From JACPNO01 sp963825405 (GTDB lineage: Bacteria; Acidobacteriota; Terriglobia; Bryobacterales; Bryobacteraceae), in NCBI GenBank assembly GCA_963825405.1, contig CAWGTB010000005.1, positions 496,001 through 560,000 of the forward strand: a stretch of 64,000 bases of DNA, given 5' to 3'. The notes under the pieces were generated by a model, which was not told the origin of the DNA, ran no database searches, and was given only the letters and a program-made list of their open reading frames with translations. Made by a program: the position numbers and the translations under genes. Of the stretch, positions 8,723-17,530 are shown piece after piece (the stretch's first letter is position 1; each line of letters opens with the position of its first letter).

Positions 8723-11191
8723 ATGAACACCTTCACGCAAGATCTCCGCCTCGCTCTGCGCATGCTGCTGAAGAGCCCTGGATTCACGGCGGTTGCGATC
8801 GCCGCGCTGGCTCTCGGCATCGGCGCCAACACCGCCATCTTTTCGGTGGTCAACGGCGTTTTGCTGCAACCACTACCGTTTAAGGACGCCAATCGCCTAA
8901 TGCAGTTGGAGCGCAAGTATCCGGATAGCGTCGCCGGGGCGGTCTCGATTCCCAAGTTCACCACTTGGAAGCAGCAGAACCGCGTACTGGATAACGTGGC
9001 CGCGTACGATTTCGCGGGGCCTGGCCTGAACCTGGGTGGGGGCGAGGTGCCGGAGCAAGTTAAAGGCATTCATGTCAGCGCGGATTTCTTCCCGCTGTTC
9101 GGCGCCGATCCCGCCGTAGGCCGGGTGTTCAGTGCGGAAGAGGATCGTCCCGGCGGCCCGCGTCTGGCGGTTCTCAGCCATGGCTTGTGGAAGCGCCGCT
9201 ACGGCTCCGATCCCGGGCTAATGGGCAAGCCGATCGATCTCAACGGCGATCCGTACACCGTCATCGGCGTGGTGCCGCAGAGTTTCCGATCGTACCCTCC
9301 CGCCGACATTTACATTCCGCTGCAAGCCGACCCGAACAGCAGCAATCAAGGCCATTTCCTTACTGTCGCAGGACGCCTGAAGCCCGGTGTCACCGTCAAG
9401 GCCGCACAGGCGCAAATGAAAATCGTTGGCGAGCAGTTCCGCCAGGCCTTTCCCGATTGGATGGGCAAGAACGAGAGCGTGGCCGTCGTTCCGCTCCAGG
9501 AAAGCATGGTCGGCGACACGCGTCCCGCGCTGCTGGTGCTTACCGGCGCGGTGGGCTTTGTGCTGCTCATCGCCTGCGCCAACGTAGCCAATCTGCTGCT
9601 GGCTCGCGCCGCTGCCCGCGGCAAGGAGATCGCGATTCGCACTGCGCTAGGCGCCGGGCGCTGGCGCGTGATTCGACAATTATTGACCGAGAGCCTGCTT
9701 CTCGCCTCGATCGGCGGCGTGCTGGGATTGCTGCTGGGATCGTGGGGGCTGCGCGTGCTTCTAGCGATCAGTCCAGGCGACATCCCACGTTCCGCGGAGC
9801 TTACTTCGGCCTCGCTGCTCGGATCGATCGACGCCCGGGTATTCGTTTTCACCCTGGCAGTTTCGCTGCTCACCGGCATTTTGTTCGGCCTCGTGCCCGC
9901 CTTGCAAATCTCCAAGCCCGATCTCAATTCCACGCTCAAGGAAAGCAGCTCCCGCTCGTCCACCGGCCGCCATCACTATGCGCGCAGCGCCCTGGTGGTA
10001 AGTGAAATGGCGCTGGCTCTGGTGCTGCTGATCTGCGCTGCGCTGATGATTCGCAGCTTTGTCACGCTGCGCGGAATCAACCCCGGGTTCGATCCCCACA
10101 ATGTCCTGACTCTGCAGGTATCTCTCAACGGCTCCACTTATTCCACGACGGCCGGCGTCGAACTGCTGACCAAGCAGCTTCTCGAACGCATCGAGGGTTT
10201 GCCGGGCGTCGAAGCCGCTTCTTCCACCATCATGATTCCGCCCGATAGCGGCGTGGATTTGCCATTTGTGATTGAAGGGCGTGCACTCGCCGGCGGCGAC
10301 CGGTTTCACGGCGACGTGCAGTGGCGGTACGCCGGACCGCATTATTTCAAGGCTTTTGGGACTCCGCTGTTGCGAGGCCGCGTCTTCAATGAGCAGGATA
10401 ACGGCAAAGCGTCGCCCGTCGCGATCATCAGCGACGCCATGGCCCACAAATTCTGGCCCAACGAAGATCCACTCGGCAAACAGATCACGATTGGCGGAGG
10501 CTTGGGTCCGGAATTCAAGGATGAAACCCGCCAGATTGTGGGAGTGGTGGGCAGCATGCGGCAACAAGGCCTAAGCCAGCCGGCTTCCGAGACGATGTAC
10601 ATTCCCTACGGGCAAGTGCCTGATGGACTAACGCGGCTCGGCAATAAGATTGTCCCGGTAAGCTGGATCGTCCGCACCAAGACCGAACCGCGCAGTCTCA
10701 GCGCTGCCATCGAACGCGAATTCCTGGCGGTCGACCGCCAGTTGCCGGTGTCCAACATCCGCACCATGGAGCAGGTGATCACCGAAGCCACCGCGCGGCA
10801 GAGTTTCAACATGCTGCTGTTGACGATCTTTGCGGCGATTGCCTTGCTGCTGGCGGCGATCGGCATCTACGGCGTGATGTCGTATTCGGTTGAGCAGCGC
10901 ACCCACGAAATCGGCATCCGCATGGCGCTCGGCGCGCGCGGTGCGGACATGCTGCGCCTGGTGGTGGGACAAGGGATGCGGTTGGCGGTTACCGGCGTGG
11001 CTGCGGGATTGTTGGCAGCTTACGGGCTGACACGTCTGCTGGCGTCGCTGCTGTTCGGCATCAAGGCCAGCGACCCGGTAACGTTCGGTACCGTCGCGGG
11101 TATTCTGGCGGCGGTGGCTTTGTGCGCCTGCTACATTCCGGCGCGCCGGGCGACGAAGGTTGACCCGATCATCGCGCTACGGTACGAGTAA
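8723..11191 (+). CDS. MacB-like ABC transporter permease, ADOP family
   Basis: An 822-aa integral membrane protein with the duplicated FtsX/MacB permease arrangement typical of acidobacterial duplicated orphan permeases: an N-terminal TM segment (FTAVAIAALALGIGANTAIF), a large periplasmic MacB-PCD domain, three TM helices (LLIACANVANLLLARAA), a second periplasmic domain and a final set of TM helices (ALLLAAIGIYGVMSYSV, RTHEIGIRMALGA). There is no ATPase partner next to it, as is common in the family. The start is the ATG before NTFTQDLRLA, preceded by GGGGAG. The frame is intact over 2.4 kb. The substrate is unknown. Confidence 0.94.
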   Translation: MNTFTQDLRLALRMLLKSPGFTAVAIAALALGIGANTAIFSVVNGVLLQPLPFKDANRLMQLERKYPDSVAGAVSIPKFTTWKQQNRVLDNVAAYDFAGPGLNLGGGEVPEQVKGIHVSADFFPLFGADPAVGRVFSAEEDRPGGPRLAVLSHGLWKRRYGSDPGLMGKPIDLNGDPYTVIGVVPQSFRSYPPADIYIPLQADPNSSNQGHFLTVAGRLKPGVTVKAAQAQMKIVGEQFRQAFPDWMGKNESVAVVPLQESMVGDTRPALLVLTGAVGFVLLIACANVANLLLARAAARGKEIAIRTALGAGRWRVIRQLLTESLLLASIGGVLGLLLGSWGLRVLLAISPGDIPRSAELTSASLLGSIDARVFVFTLAVSLLTGILFGLVPALQISKPDLNSTLKESSSRSSTGRHHYARSALVVSEMALALVLLICAALMIRSFVTLRGINPGFDPHNVLTLQVSLNGSTYSTTAGVELLTKQLLERIEGLPGVEAASSTIMIPPDSGVDLPFVIEGRALAGGDRFHGDVQWRYAGPHYFKAFGTPLLRGRVFNEQDNGKASPVAIISDAMAHKFWPNEDPLGKQITIGGGLGPEFKDETRQIVGVVGSMRQQGLSQPASETMYIPYGQVPDGLTRLGNKIVPVSWIVRTKTEPRSLSAAIEREFLAVDRQLPVSNIRTMEQVITEATARQSFNMLLLTIFAAIALLLAAIGIYGVMSYSVEQRTHEIGIRMALGARGADMLRLVVGQGMRLAVTGVAAGLLAAYGLTRLLASLLFGIKASDPVTFGTVAGILAAVALCACYIPARRATKVDPIIALRYE

Positions 11192-11198
11192 GGAGACC

Positions 11199-11286
11199 AA
11201 GACATCTCTCGCAGAGACGCAGAGAGCGCAGAGTAAGACAAGAATGATTTTCTCTGCGTACTCTGCGTCTCTGCGAGAAATGTCTT
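11199..11286. repeat. Long imperfect inverted repeat with T-tract (AGAGACGCAGAG family), probable terminator
   Basis: Two arms of about 35 bases, the left beginning AAGACATCTCTCGCAGAG and the right ending CTGCGAGAAATGTCTT, are nearly perfect reverse complements and are followed by TTTTT. The arms also contain internal direct repeats of CGCAGAG. It lies between the ADOP permease and the enoyl-CoA hydratase and could end ADOP transcription. Confidence 0.7.
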
Positions 11287-11309
11287 TTTCCCGGTGCTAA
11301 CATTACTGC

Positions 11310-12087
11310 GTGTCGTACCAGCATCTGCTTTTCGAGCGCGAAGGGCCTCTGGCCGTCATCACCTTGAACCGCCCGCAGCGCCGCAATGCGCTATCACTCG
11401 AATTGATGCGCGAGCTGATCGCCGCGCTCACGGAAGATCGGCAACAACCGCGAGATCCACGCCGTGATTCTGGCCGCCGCCGGTAAGGTCTTTTGCTCCG
11501 GCCACGATCTTTCCGAAATGGTGGGCCGAAACATCAATGAATACCGGCAGATTTTCGACGTCTGCACGGAGCTCATGCAGAAACTGCAAGCCATCCCGCA
11601 GCCGGTGATCGCCGAAGTGCAGGGCATCGCCACCGCGGCCGGCTGCCAACTGGTCGCCACCTGCGATCTGGTGATGGCGTCCGAAGAGGCGTCTTTCGCG
11701 ACTCCGGGCGTGCGCATTGGCCTGTTCTGCACGACGCCCATGGTCGCGCTCAGCCGCGCCGTCGGACGCAAGCGGGCGCTGCACATGCTGCTCACCGGCG
11801 ACGCGGTTGACGCCCAGACGGCAGCAGATTGGGGACTGGTCAATCGCGTGGTTCCGGCCGCAAATTTGAAAGCCGAAACCCGCACGCTCGCCCTGCGCAT
11901 CGCCGAAGCCAGCAGCCTGGTGATCGGCATCGGCAAACAGGCGTACTACACGCAGATCGATCTCGATCAGCCGAAAGCCTACGCCTACGCCAAGGAAGTC
12001 ATGAGCATGAACGCGCTCGCCGCCGACGCGCAGGAAGGCATCTCAGCGTTTCTCGGGAAGCGTCCCGCCTGCTGGCAGGGGAAGTAA
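11310..12087 (+). CDS. Enoyl-CoA hydratase/isomerase family protein (one frameshift)
   Basis: A crotonase-fold protein: VITLNRPQRRNALSLELMRE, then GKVFCSGHDLSEMVG (oxyanion hole), IAEVQGIATAAGCQLVATCD and FATPGVRIGLFCTTPMVAL. One inserted base near 11441 breaks the frame after AALTE. Removing it gives EIGNNREIHAVILAAAGK and 258 aa, normal for the family. The proposed GTG start has no clear ribosome site. It probably hydrates or isomerises an acyl-CoA in fatty or amino acid breakdown. The 3' end overlaps the convergent gene by 45 bases. Confidence 0.88.
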
Positions 12088-13464
12088 GCGGTAGATCACG
12101 AAGGTCCGCGTGCGTCCGATCGGCTGATAGTTCTCCAGCCAAGGCCGCAGCTCTGGGTAACTCGTCATCGCCAGCGCCGGATTCAGCGGGCTTAAGCCAT
12201 CCACCACGAAAGTCGGCCGCGATTGCGCCAGTTCCACTCGGCGCGCGGCAGTCTGTCCCTGGTCCACGGGTTGGGATTGCGTTAAGTGCCGGTCGGCCGG
12301 GACGCCGGTGAGGGGCTGACAATCCAGAAAACGCGTACCCGCCGGCAGGCCGGTGTAGACGAACATTTCCGGGCGGAATCCCCAGACGAACAGCGTGTCG
12401 CCGGGGTGGATCGCGCCGCGCATCAGCAGAGCGGCCGTGCGGCTGTCCTGATCCATGGCGATATCCGCCCATTGACGGTCGCCCCGGGCGAGAGTCACAT
12501 AGCGAGGTCCGAAGCGAATCAGCGGGACTAACAGCGCCGCCAGCGCAATCACGCGTTTCGCGCCCAGCAGCACCATCCCACGTGCGGCCGCCAGCGTGAG
12601 CACGGGCAAGAACTGAAAAAAGTAGCGCGGAAAAAATCGCCAGCCCAAAGTGACTGCCGCGAATGAAACCATGGCCCACGCCGCAAATCGCCACGCGAGC
12701 GAGTTCTCGCGGCGCATCCAGAACCACGCGGCCGCAATGACCAGCACCGCATGAAATCCCAGCCAGCCGCCCGTTCGTTCGAGGCCGTTCCTCACCGGAT
12801 GCTCCAGAAATGTGCTGCCGGCGTACAGCCAACCCCACTTCCAGACTTGATCGATGTACGGCCCAAGCGAGCCCTGCGACGCCATCCACCCTGCAGCCAA
12901 TCCGTTGGTTGCCGCGAAGCCGAGCAGCAGCAGCGGCCAAGCCTGCCAACTCCAAATGAGGCACGCCGCCAGCACGAACAACCCTTTGGTATGAACTAGA
13001 AATGCCACGCCCGCAACCGCCCCGCTCCAGAACGGTTTACCACGGAACGCCAGATAGACGGCGGCCACATGCGGCGCGAGCATCAGCAAATCGGCCGCCA
13101 GCGGCGTAACCGCGGAAGGGAAATCGAAAATCAGAAAAAAGGCCGCGAGCCCCGCCGCCCAGTACGCTTCGCGCTCACTCCAGAGATCGCGCGCGAAGAT
13201 GAACAGCAGCCCGCAGACCAGCAGCCCGTAGAGCGCCCCCGCCAGGCGTAGCGGCCAACCCGTGCGCGCTCCCCAGAGCAGGTAAACATCGGCAACCAGC
13301 GGCGGTTTATCGAACCAGGCGTCGCGGTAAAGTGTCTTGCCCGCTTCGATTTGCGTCGCCGCGGCCATCGGCAAGGTCTCTTCCGCCCAGAGGATATCCA
13401 GGTGGCAAAAACGCGCGGCAATCAGCACCGCCAGCGCCGCGAGAAAGAAGCCTGCCCTGTTCAT
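12043..13464 (-). CDS. GT-C-type multi-pass membrane glycosyltransferase-like protein
   Basis: A 473-aa protein with about nine to ten predicted TM helices. The N-terminal loop LWAEETLPMAAATQIEAGKT followed by LYRDAWFDKPPLVADVYLLW resembles the first extracytoplasmic loop of lipid-linked-sugar glycosyltransferases (ArnT/PMT, GT39 or GT83-like), including the acidic residue and the KPP motif. A soluble C-terminal part follows (FVWGFRPEMFVYTGLPAG). It would transfer sugars from a polyprenyl carrier on the outer face of the inner membrane. I start at the ATG before NRAGFFLAAL. The substrate is unknown. Confidence 0.75.
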   Translation of the reverse strand: MNRAGFFLAALAVLIAARFCHLDILWAEETLPMAAATQIEAGKTLYRDAWFDKPPLVADVYLLWGARTGWPLRLAGALYGLLVCGLLFIFARDLWSEREAYWAAGLAAFFLIFDFPSAVTPLAADLLMLAPHVAAVYLAFRGKPFWSGAVAGVAFLVHTKGLFVLAACLIWSWQAWPLLLLGFAATNGLAAGWMASQGSLGPYIDQVWKWGWLYAGSTFLEHPVRNGLERTGGWLGFHAVLVIAAAWFWMRRENSLAWRFAAWAMVSFAAVTLGWRFFPRYFFQFLPVLTLAAARGMVLLGAKRVIALAALLVPLIRFGPRYVTLARGDRQWADIAMDQDSRTAALLMRGAIHPGDTLFVWGFRPEMFVYTGLPAGTRFLDCQPLTGVPADRHLTQSQPVDQGQTAARRVELAQSRPTFVVDGLSPLNPALAMTSYPELRPWLENYQPIGRTRTFVIYRLLPLPAGGTLPEKR

Positions 13465-13539
13465 CGGAACCTTCGACTGACTATAGCGAACTTGAATGCG
13501 CGACGATCTCGTTTTATAGTAGGCAAAGAAAAGGCGAAT

Positions 13540-14757
13540 ATGGCGGAGATGGCAGAACAGCTTGCGCTCCTGCGACGCAAGGTCGCGCGCATCGATCGAA
13601 AGTACGCCGCGCCCGTGCCTCGCCTGGCTCCCGGTAGCGCGATCGAGGAAATCGTTTCGGGCCAGGTAGTTACGACGGCGTTCGGAGAGCATTTCGAAAC
13701 CGAGCGCCTGTACGAACGCCATCGGCGGCACGGGTCAGTGGATATTTCGAGCCTGATCGAGCTGCCCGAGACCGTGCTGGACGCGCTTTCCGAAGGCACC
13801 ATCCCGCTTGCGCCCCCCAGTTCGTGGGCGTTTCTCGATACCGAAACCACCGGCCTCGCCGGCGGCACCGGCACCTACGCGTTTCTGATCGGCGTGGGCA
13901 GCATCGATGCCGCCGGCTTTCGTGTTCGCCAATTCTTCATGCGCGATTACGGCGAGGAGCGTTCCATGCTGACCTCGCTGAGCGAGTATCTGGCGCGCTT
14001 CAGCGTCATGATCACCTACAACGGCAAAGCCTTCGATCAACCGCTGCTCGAAACGCGATTCCGCATGGTGCGCACGCGCCCGCCCTTCGCGCGCATGGAG
14101 CACCTCGATTTGCTGCACGGCGCCCGCCGACTGTGGAAGCTGCGCCTGGCGAGCTGCCGGCTGGTCGATCTGGAAAATCAAATTCTGGGTGTCGAGCGCC
14201 AGGGCGACCTGCCTGGCGAGCTGATTCCTTACTATTACTTTGAATACCTGCGCATGCGCCAGGCGATGCGCCTGGTCCCGATTTTCCATCACAACGCAAT
14301 TGATATTCTGACGCTAGCGTGCCTGACGGCAATTGTTCCCGCGGCATTTCGCGCACCGGAAGAAGTTGCCGCCCGGCATGGCGCGGACCTTATCGGCCTG
14401 GCGCGCTGGCTGTCGCAAGCCGGACGCGTGGAGCCGGCGCTGGCCCTATTCCGCCGGGCGGTAGATCTCGGCATGCCGGATAATCTGCTGTTCCCCGCCC
14501 TCATCGAAATCGGCTTACTGGAAAAGAAACTGGGACGCGATGCCGAAGCCGTGGCCGTGTTCACGGAGCTTACTGAGTCGCCGAACCGTTCGCGGGGACG
14601 GGCGTATCTGGAGCTCGCCAAGCACTACGAGCATCGCGAGCGAAACTACATGCTGGCCCTGGATATGGCGCGCGGCGCACTGGCATTCGAAGATTCGCCA
14701 GAAAACCGGCGCCGGGAGGATCGCCTGATTCGCCGGGCGGCCAAACGTAAACGCTAG
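13540..14757 (+). CDS. YprB-like RNase H-fold exonuclease with helical-repeat C-terminus
   Basis: A 405-aa protein. Residues about 95-260 form a DEDD-type exonuclease domain: SWAFLDTETTGLAGGTGTYA gives the DxE pair, ITYNGKAFDQPLLETRF the next block, and FHHNAIDILTLACL the last His/Asp. This matches the YprB ribonuclease-H-like family. The C-terminal part (PALALFRRAVDLGMPDNLLF, AVAVFTELTESPNRS) looks like TPR-type helices, perhaps for partner binding. The start is the ATG after AAAAGG. The real substrate, DNA or RNA, is not established. Confidence 0.85.
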   Translation: MAEMAEQLALLRRKVARIDRKYAAPVPRLAPGSAIEEIVSGQVVTTAFGEHFETERLYERHRRHGSVDISSLIELPETVLDALSEGTIPLAPPSSWAFLDTETTGLAGGTGTYAFLIGVGSIDAAGFRVRQFFMRDYGEERSMLTSLSEYLARFSVMITYNGKAFDQPLLETRFRMVRTRPPFARMEHLDLLHGARRLWKLRLASCRLVDLENQILGVERQGDLPGELIPYYYFEYLRMRQAMRLVPIFHHNAIDILTLACLTAIVPAAFRAPEEVAARHGADLIGLARWLSQAGRVEPALALFRRAVDLGMPDNLLFPALIEIGLLEKKLGRDAEAVAVFTELTESPNRSRGRAYLELAKHYEHRERNYMLALDMARGALAFEDSPENRRREDRLIRRAAKRKR

Positions 14758-14762
14758 TGAGA

Positions 14763-14858
14763 AACCGCTTCCTATGGTCACGGCTCGTAACGAACGCATC
14801 CACGAAAATCGCCGGTTTCAAAAACGCCCGCAACGAGCCGTGATCAAAGGGAGCGGTT
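14763..14858. repeat. Inverted pair of REP-like repeats (GAGCCG...GCGGTT family)
   Basis: The left copy at 14763-14788 begins AACCGCTTCCTATGG and the right copy at 14833-14858 ends AAAGGGAGCGGTT. They are imperfect reverse complements of 26 bases separated by about 44 bases. The single copy next to galE belongs to the same family. Paired opposing copies are typical of REP/BIME-type elements. Confidence 0.7.
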
Positions 14859-14868
14859 ACAATGCAGC

Positions 14869-15144
14869 ATGGCTGAACCATTCAACGCGACCGAACTCAT
14901 GGAGTTGCTGCGAGGCCTCGAGCAGCGGGGCATTGCCTATGAAGTGGAGTACCGGCGCGCTACGGATATTGTCGACGGGATCGCGGTACGCATTCTCTTT
15001 GGCGTGCAGGTTTGGGAAGTCGGATTCTACGACAACAACCTCATCGAGGTATTGCGCTTCACGTTGGAAGGCGACGTGGAACCGGGCGTGACCGCCGCGT
15101 CCCTGCTTGCCGAACTCGACGTGGATGCTCAAGAGGAACGCTAG
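14869..15144 (+). CDS. Conserved hypothetical protein, 91 aa
   Basis: A small acidic protein starting MAEPFNATELMELLRGLEQR and ending ELDVDAQEER, with no TM segment or known motif. Codon use and GC pattern match the neighbours. It lies between the REP pair and a secreted amidohydrolase on the same strand and may be cotranscribed with it. I do not recognise the family. Confidence 0.6.
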   Translation: MAEPFNATELMELLRGLEQRGIAYEVEYRRATDIVDGIAVRILFGVQVWEVGFYDNNLIEVLRFTLEGDVEPGVTAASLLAELDVDAQEER

Positions 15145-15167
15145 CCGGGCGTTACAATAGTGGCTTC

Positions 15168-16241
15168 ATGAAGTTCCTTGCCGCCGCCCTCGTTTCGGCG
15201 GGCGCGCTCCTCGCCCAGACCATGTCTATCGAGGAGTACGAGCCCAAATCCACGCTGGTCGTCCCGCAGCATCCCGTCACGCGCGCGAAATATCCGTTCA
15301 TCGATGTTCACAATCACCAGTGGGATCTCACGCCGCAGAAAGTCGACAAGCTGGTGGCCGACATGGACAGCATCAACCTGCGCATCATGGTGAACTTCAG
15401 CGGCGGCAGCGGCGACGAGCTCAAGAAAATGGTCGCGATCCTGAAAAGCCGCTACGAGAATCGCTTCGCCGTCTTCGCCAACATCAGCTACAAAGGGATC
15501 GACGATCCGCAGTACGGCGAGCGCACCGCCGCGCAGCTCGAACGCGATTTCCAGTCCGGCGCGCAGGGTCTCAAAATTTTCAAGGACTTCGGCATGGATG
15601 CGAAGGACTCGCACGGCCAGCGTATTCACACCGACGATCCGCGCCTCGACCCCGTGTGGGCCATGTGCGCGAAATGGAAAAAGCCGGTGCTCATCCACAC
15701 CGGCGAGCCGGCGTCTTTCTTTCAGCCGCACGACAAGAACAACGAGCGCTGGCTTGAGCTGAAACAATTCCCTGCGCGCGCACGGCCTTCGGATCGCTAC
15801 CCCAGTTGGGAAACCGTCATGGGCGAGCAGCACCATCTTTTCGCCAGCCATCCGCAAACGATTTTCATCAACGCACACTTGGGCTGGCTGGGCGGCAACC
15901 TGGCCGAGCTGGGCCGATTGCTGGATCAGATGCCCAACGTGAATACCGAAATAGGCGCGGTGCTGGCGGAGCTTGGACGCCAGCCGCGTTACGCGCGCGA
16001 GTGGTTCATCCGCTATCAGGATCGCGTGCTTTTCGGCAAAGATATCTGGGAGCCGAGCGAATATCATTACTACTTTCGCGTGCTCGAAACCCCCGACGAG
16101 TACTTCGATTACTATCGCAAGCGCCACGCGTTCTGGAAGATGTACGGGCTGGATCTTCCCGACGAGGTGCTGAAAAAGCTGTATTACAAAAATGCGCTGC
16201 GCATCATCCCCGGCCTGAATGCAGCGGGATTTCCGCAGTGA
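15168..16241 (+). CDS. Secreted amidohydrolase (TIM-barrel, amidohydro-rel type)
   Basis: A 357-aa protein with a signal peptide (MKFLAAALVSAGALLAQ). It has YPFIDVHNHQWDLTPQKVDK (metal-binding HxH), GAQGLKIFKDFGM, KPVLIHTGEPASFF and TIFINAHLGWLGGNLAELGR, and a late Asp in DRVLFGKDIWEPSEY, as in amidohydrolase-2 enzymes. Members hydrolyse or decarboxylate small cyclic or amide compounds. The stop codon overlaps the GTG start of the Wzt-like gene (GTGA), so the two are probably translationally coupled even though their functions look unrelated. Confidence 0.87.
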   Translation: MKFLAAALVSAGALLAQTMSIEEYEPKSTLVVPQHPVTRAKYPFIDVHNHQWDLTPQKVDKLVADMDSINLRIMVNFSGGSGDELKKMVAILKSRYENRFAVFANISYKGIDDPQYGERTAAQLERDFQSGAQGLKIFKDFGMDAKDSHGQRIHTDDPRLDPVWAMCAKWKKPVLIHTGEPASFFQPHDKNNERWLELKQFPARARPSDRYPSWETVMGEQHHLFASHPQTIFINAHLGWLGGNLAELGRLLDQMPNVNTEIGAVLAELGRQPRYAREWFIRYQDRVLFGKDIWEPSEYHYYFRVLETPDEYFDYYRKRHAFWKMYGLDLPDEVLKKLYYKNALRIIPGLNAAGFPQ

Positions 16242-17524
16242 TTGAGTTCGATCGCGTTTCAAAAAGCTATTCCATCTACGAGTCGCCCGGCGACCGTCTG
16301 AAGGAATTGGTCACTTTCAACCGTAAGCAGTTCCACAAGAATTTCTGGGCGCTGCACGACGTGAGCTTCCGCATCGAGCGTGGCGAAACTTTCTGCATCG
16401 TGGGCGAAAACGGCAGCGGCAAGAGCACGCTGCTGCAGATCATCGCCGGCATTCTGCGGCCCACGCACGGCACGGTGGCGGTGGATGGCCGCGTTTCGGC
16501 GCTGCTCGAATTGGGCGCGGGATTCAATCCGGAATTCAGCGGGCGCGACAACGTGTATCTCAACGGCTCGATTCTGGGCCTTTCGACACGCGAGATCGAT
16601 GCGCGCTTCGGGGATATCGCCGCATTCGCCGAAATCGGCGACTTCATCAACCGTCCGGTGAAGACCTATTCGAGCGGCATGGTGGTGCGGCTGGCTTTCG
16701 CCGTGGCTATCCACGTGGATCCCGAAGTCCTGCTGGTGGACGAAGCCCTGGCCGTGGGCGACATGTACTTCCGCCAACGGTGCCTGCGCAAAGTCCACGA
16801 GCTGCGCGCGCGCGGCATCACCATCGTGTTCGTCTCGCACTCGGCGGCGGACGTGAAGGCTCTGGGCGATCGCACGCTGTGGCTGGATGGCGGGCGCGTC
16901 GTCGAGATCGGCGCAACCGGCGGCGTGATCGCGCGCTATCTGGCGGCGATGGTCGAGAAAGATTCCGCCTACCTGGCGCACAAGCCCGCGGAGCGCCGCC
17001 CGGAGGGACCGCGCGTCGAAGCACCCGAAGTCGCCGCCGTGATTCCCAACGTCGATCACCGCTATGGCGACGGCCGCGCGGAAGTGCTGGGCATTGCGGT
17101 GCTCGATGCCAATGGCAGCAACGTGCAATTGCTCGAGCCGCTCAGCCAGATTGTGGTGCGCATCAGCGTGCGCGCCAGCCAGGACGTCGGCAGGCCGATC
17201 GTCGGCTTCATGATGCGCAATCATCTGGGCGTGGACTTTGCCGGCACCAACACGACGCGCGAAGGCTGCGAGCTGGCGCCGATGTCCGCGGGCGACGTGT
17301 GCACGGTGGATTTCTACATCGACCTGCCGGAGCTTTACCCGGGCGCGTTTTCGCTCTCGCCCGCCATCGCCGACGGCACGCTCGACGGCTATCATATGTG
17401 CGACTGGATCGATAACGCGATCTCGCTGCAGATGGGCCATGGCGATGGACAGATCTACGGATTCCTGCACCTGCCCTGCCGCGTTGCGGTGAATACGGCG
17501 CTGCACGCCGCGGAGATAAAATGA
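16238..17524 (+). CDS. wzt: Wzt-type ABC transporter ATPase with C-terminal glycan-binding domain
   Basis: A 428-aa ATPase of the O-antigen/teichoic-acid export family. Motifs are Walker A FCIVGENGSGKSTLLQ, the signature KTYSSGMVVRLAFAVA and Walker B PEVLLVDEALAVGDMYFRQ, all in the first 240 residues. Residues about 275-428 (DVGRPIVGFMMRNHLGVDFA, VDFYIDLPELYPGAFSL) match the Wzt C-terminal beta-sandwich that recognises the modified end of the finished glycan. No Wzm permease gene is visible in the window. The GTG start overlaps the preceding stop. The next gene is a methyltransferase with a coiled-coil tail. Confidence 0.93.
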   Translation: MIEFDRVSKSYSIYESPGDRLKELVTFNRKQFHKNFWALHDVSFRIERGETFCIVGENGSGKSTLLQIIAGILRPTHGTVAVDGRVSALLELGAGFNPEFSGRDNVYLNGSILGLSTREIDARFGDIAAFAEIGDFINRPVKTYSSGMVVRLAFAVAIHVDPEVLLVDEALAVGDMYFRQRCLRKVHELRARGITIVFVSHSAADVKALGDRTLWLDGGRVVEIGATGGVIARYLAAMVEKDSAYLAHKPAERRPEGPRVEAPEVAAVIPNVDHRYGDGRAEVLGIAVLDANGSNVQLLEPLSQIVVRISVRASQDVGRPIVGFMMRNHLGVDFAGTNTTREGCELAPMSAGDVCTVDFYIDLPELYPGAFSLSPAIADGTLDGYHMCDWIDNAISLQMGHGDGQIYGFLHLPCRVAVNTALHAAEIK

Positions 17525-17530
17525 GGCGCC

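Noticed and set aside
8723..11191. MacB macrolide exporter
   Set aside because: There is no ATPase domain and no MacA partner, and the duplicated permease layout matches the ADOP group instead.
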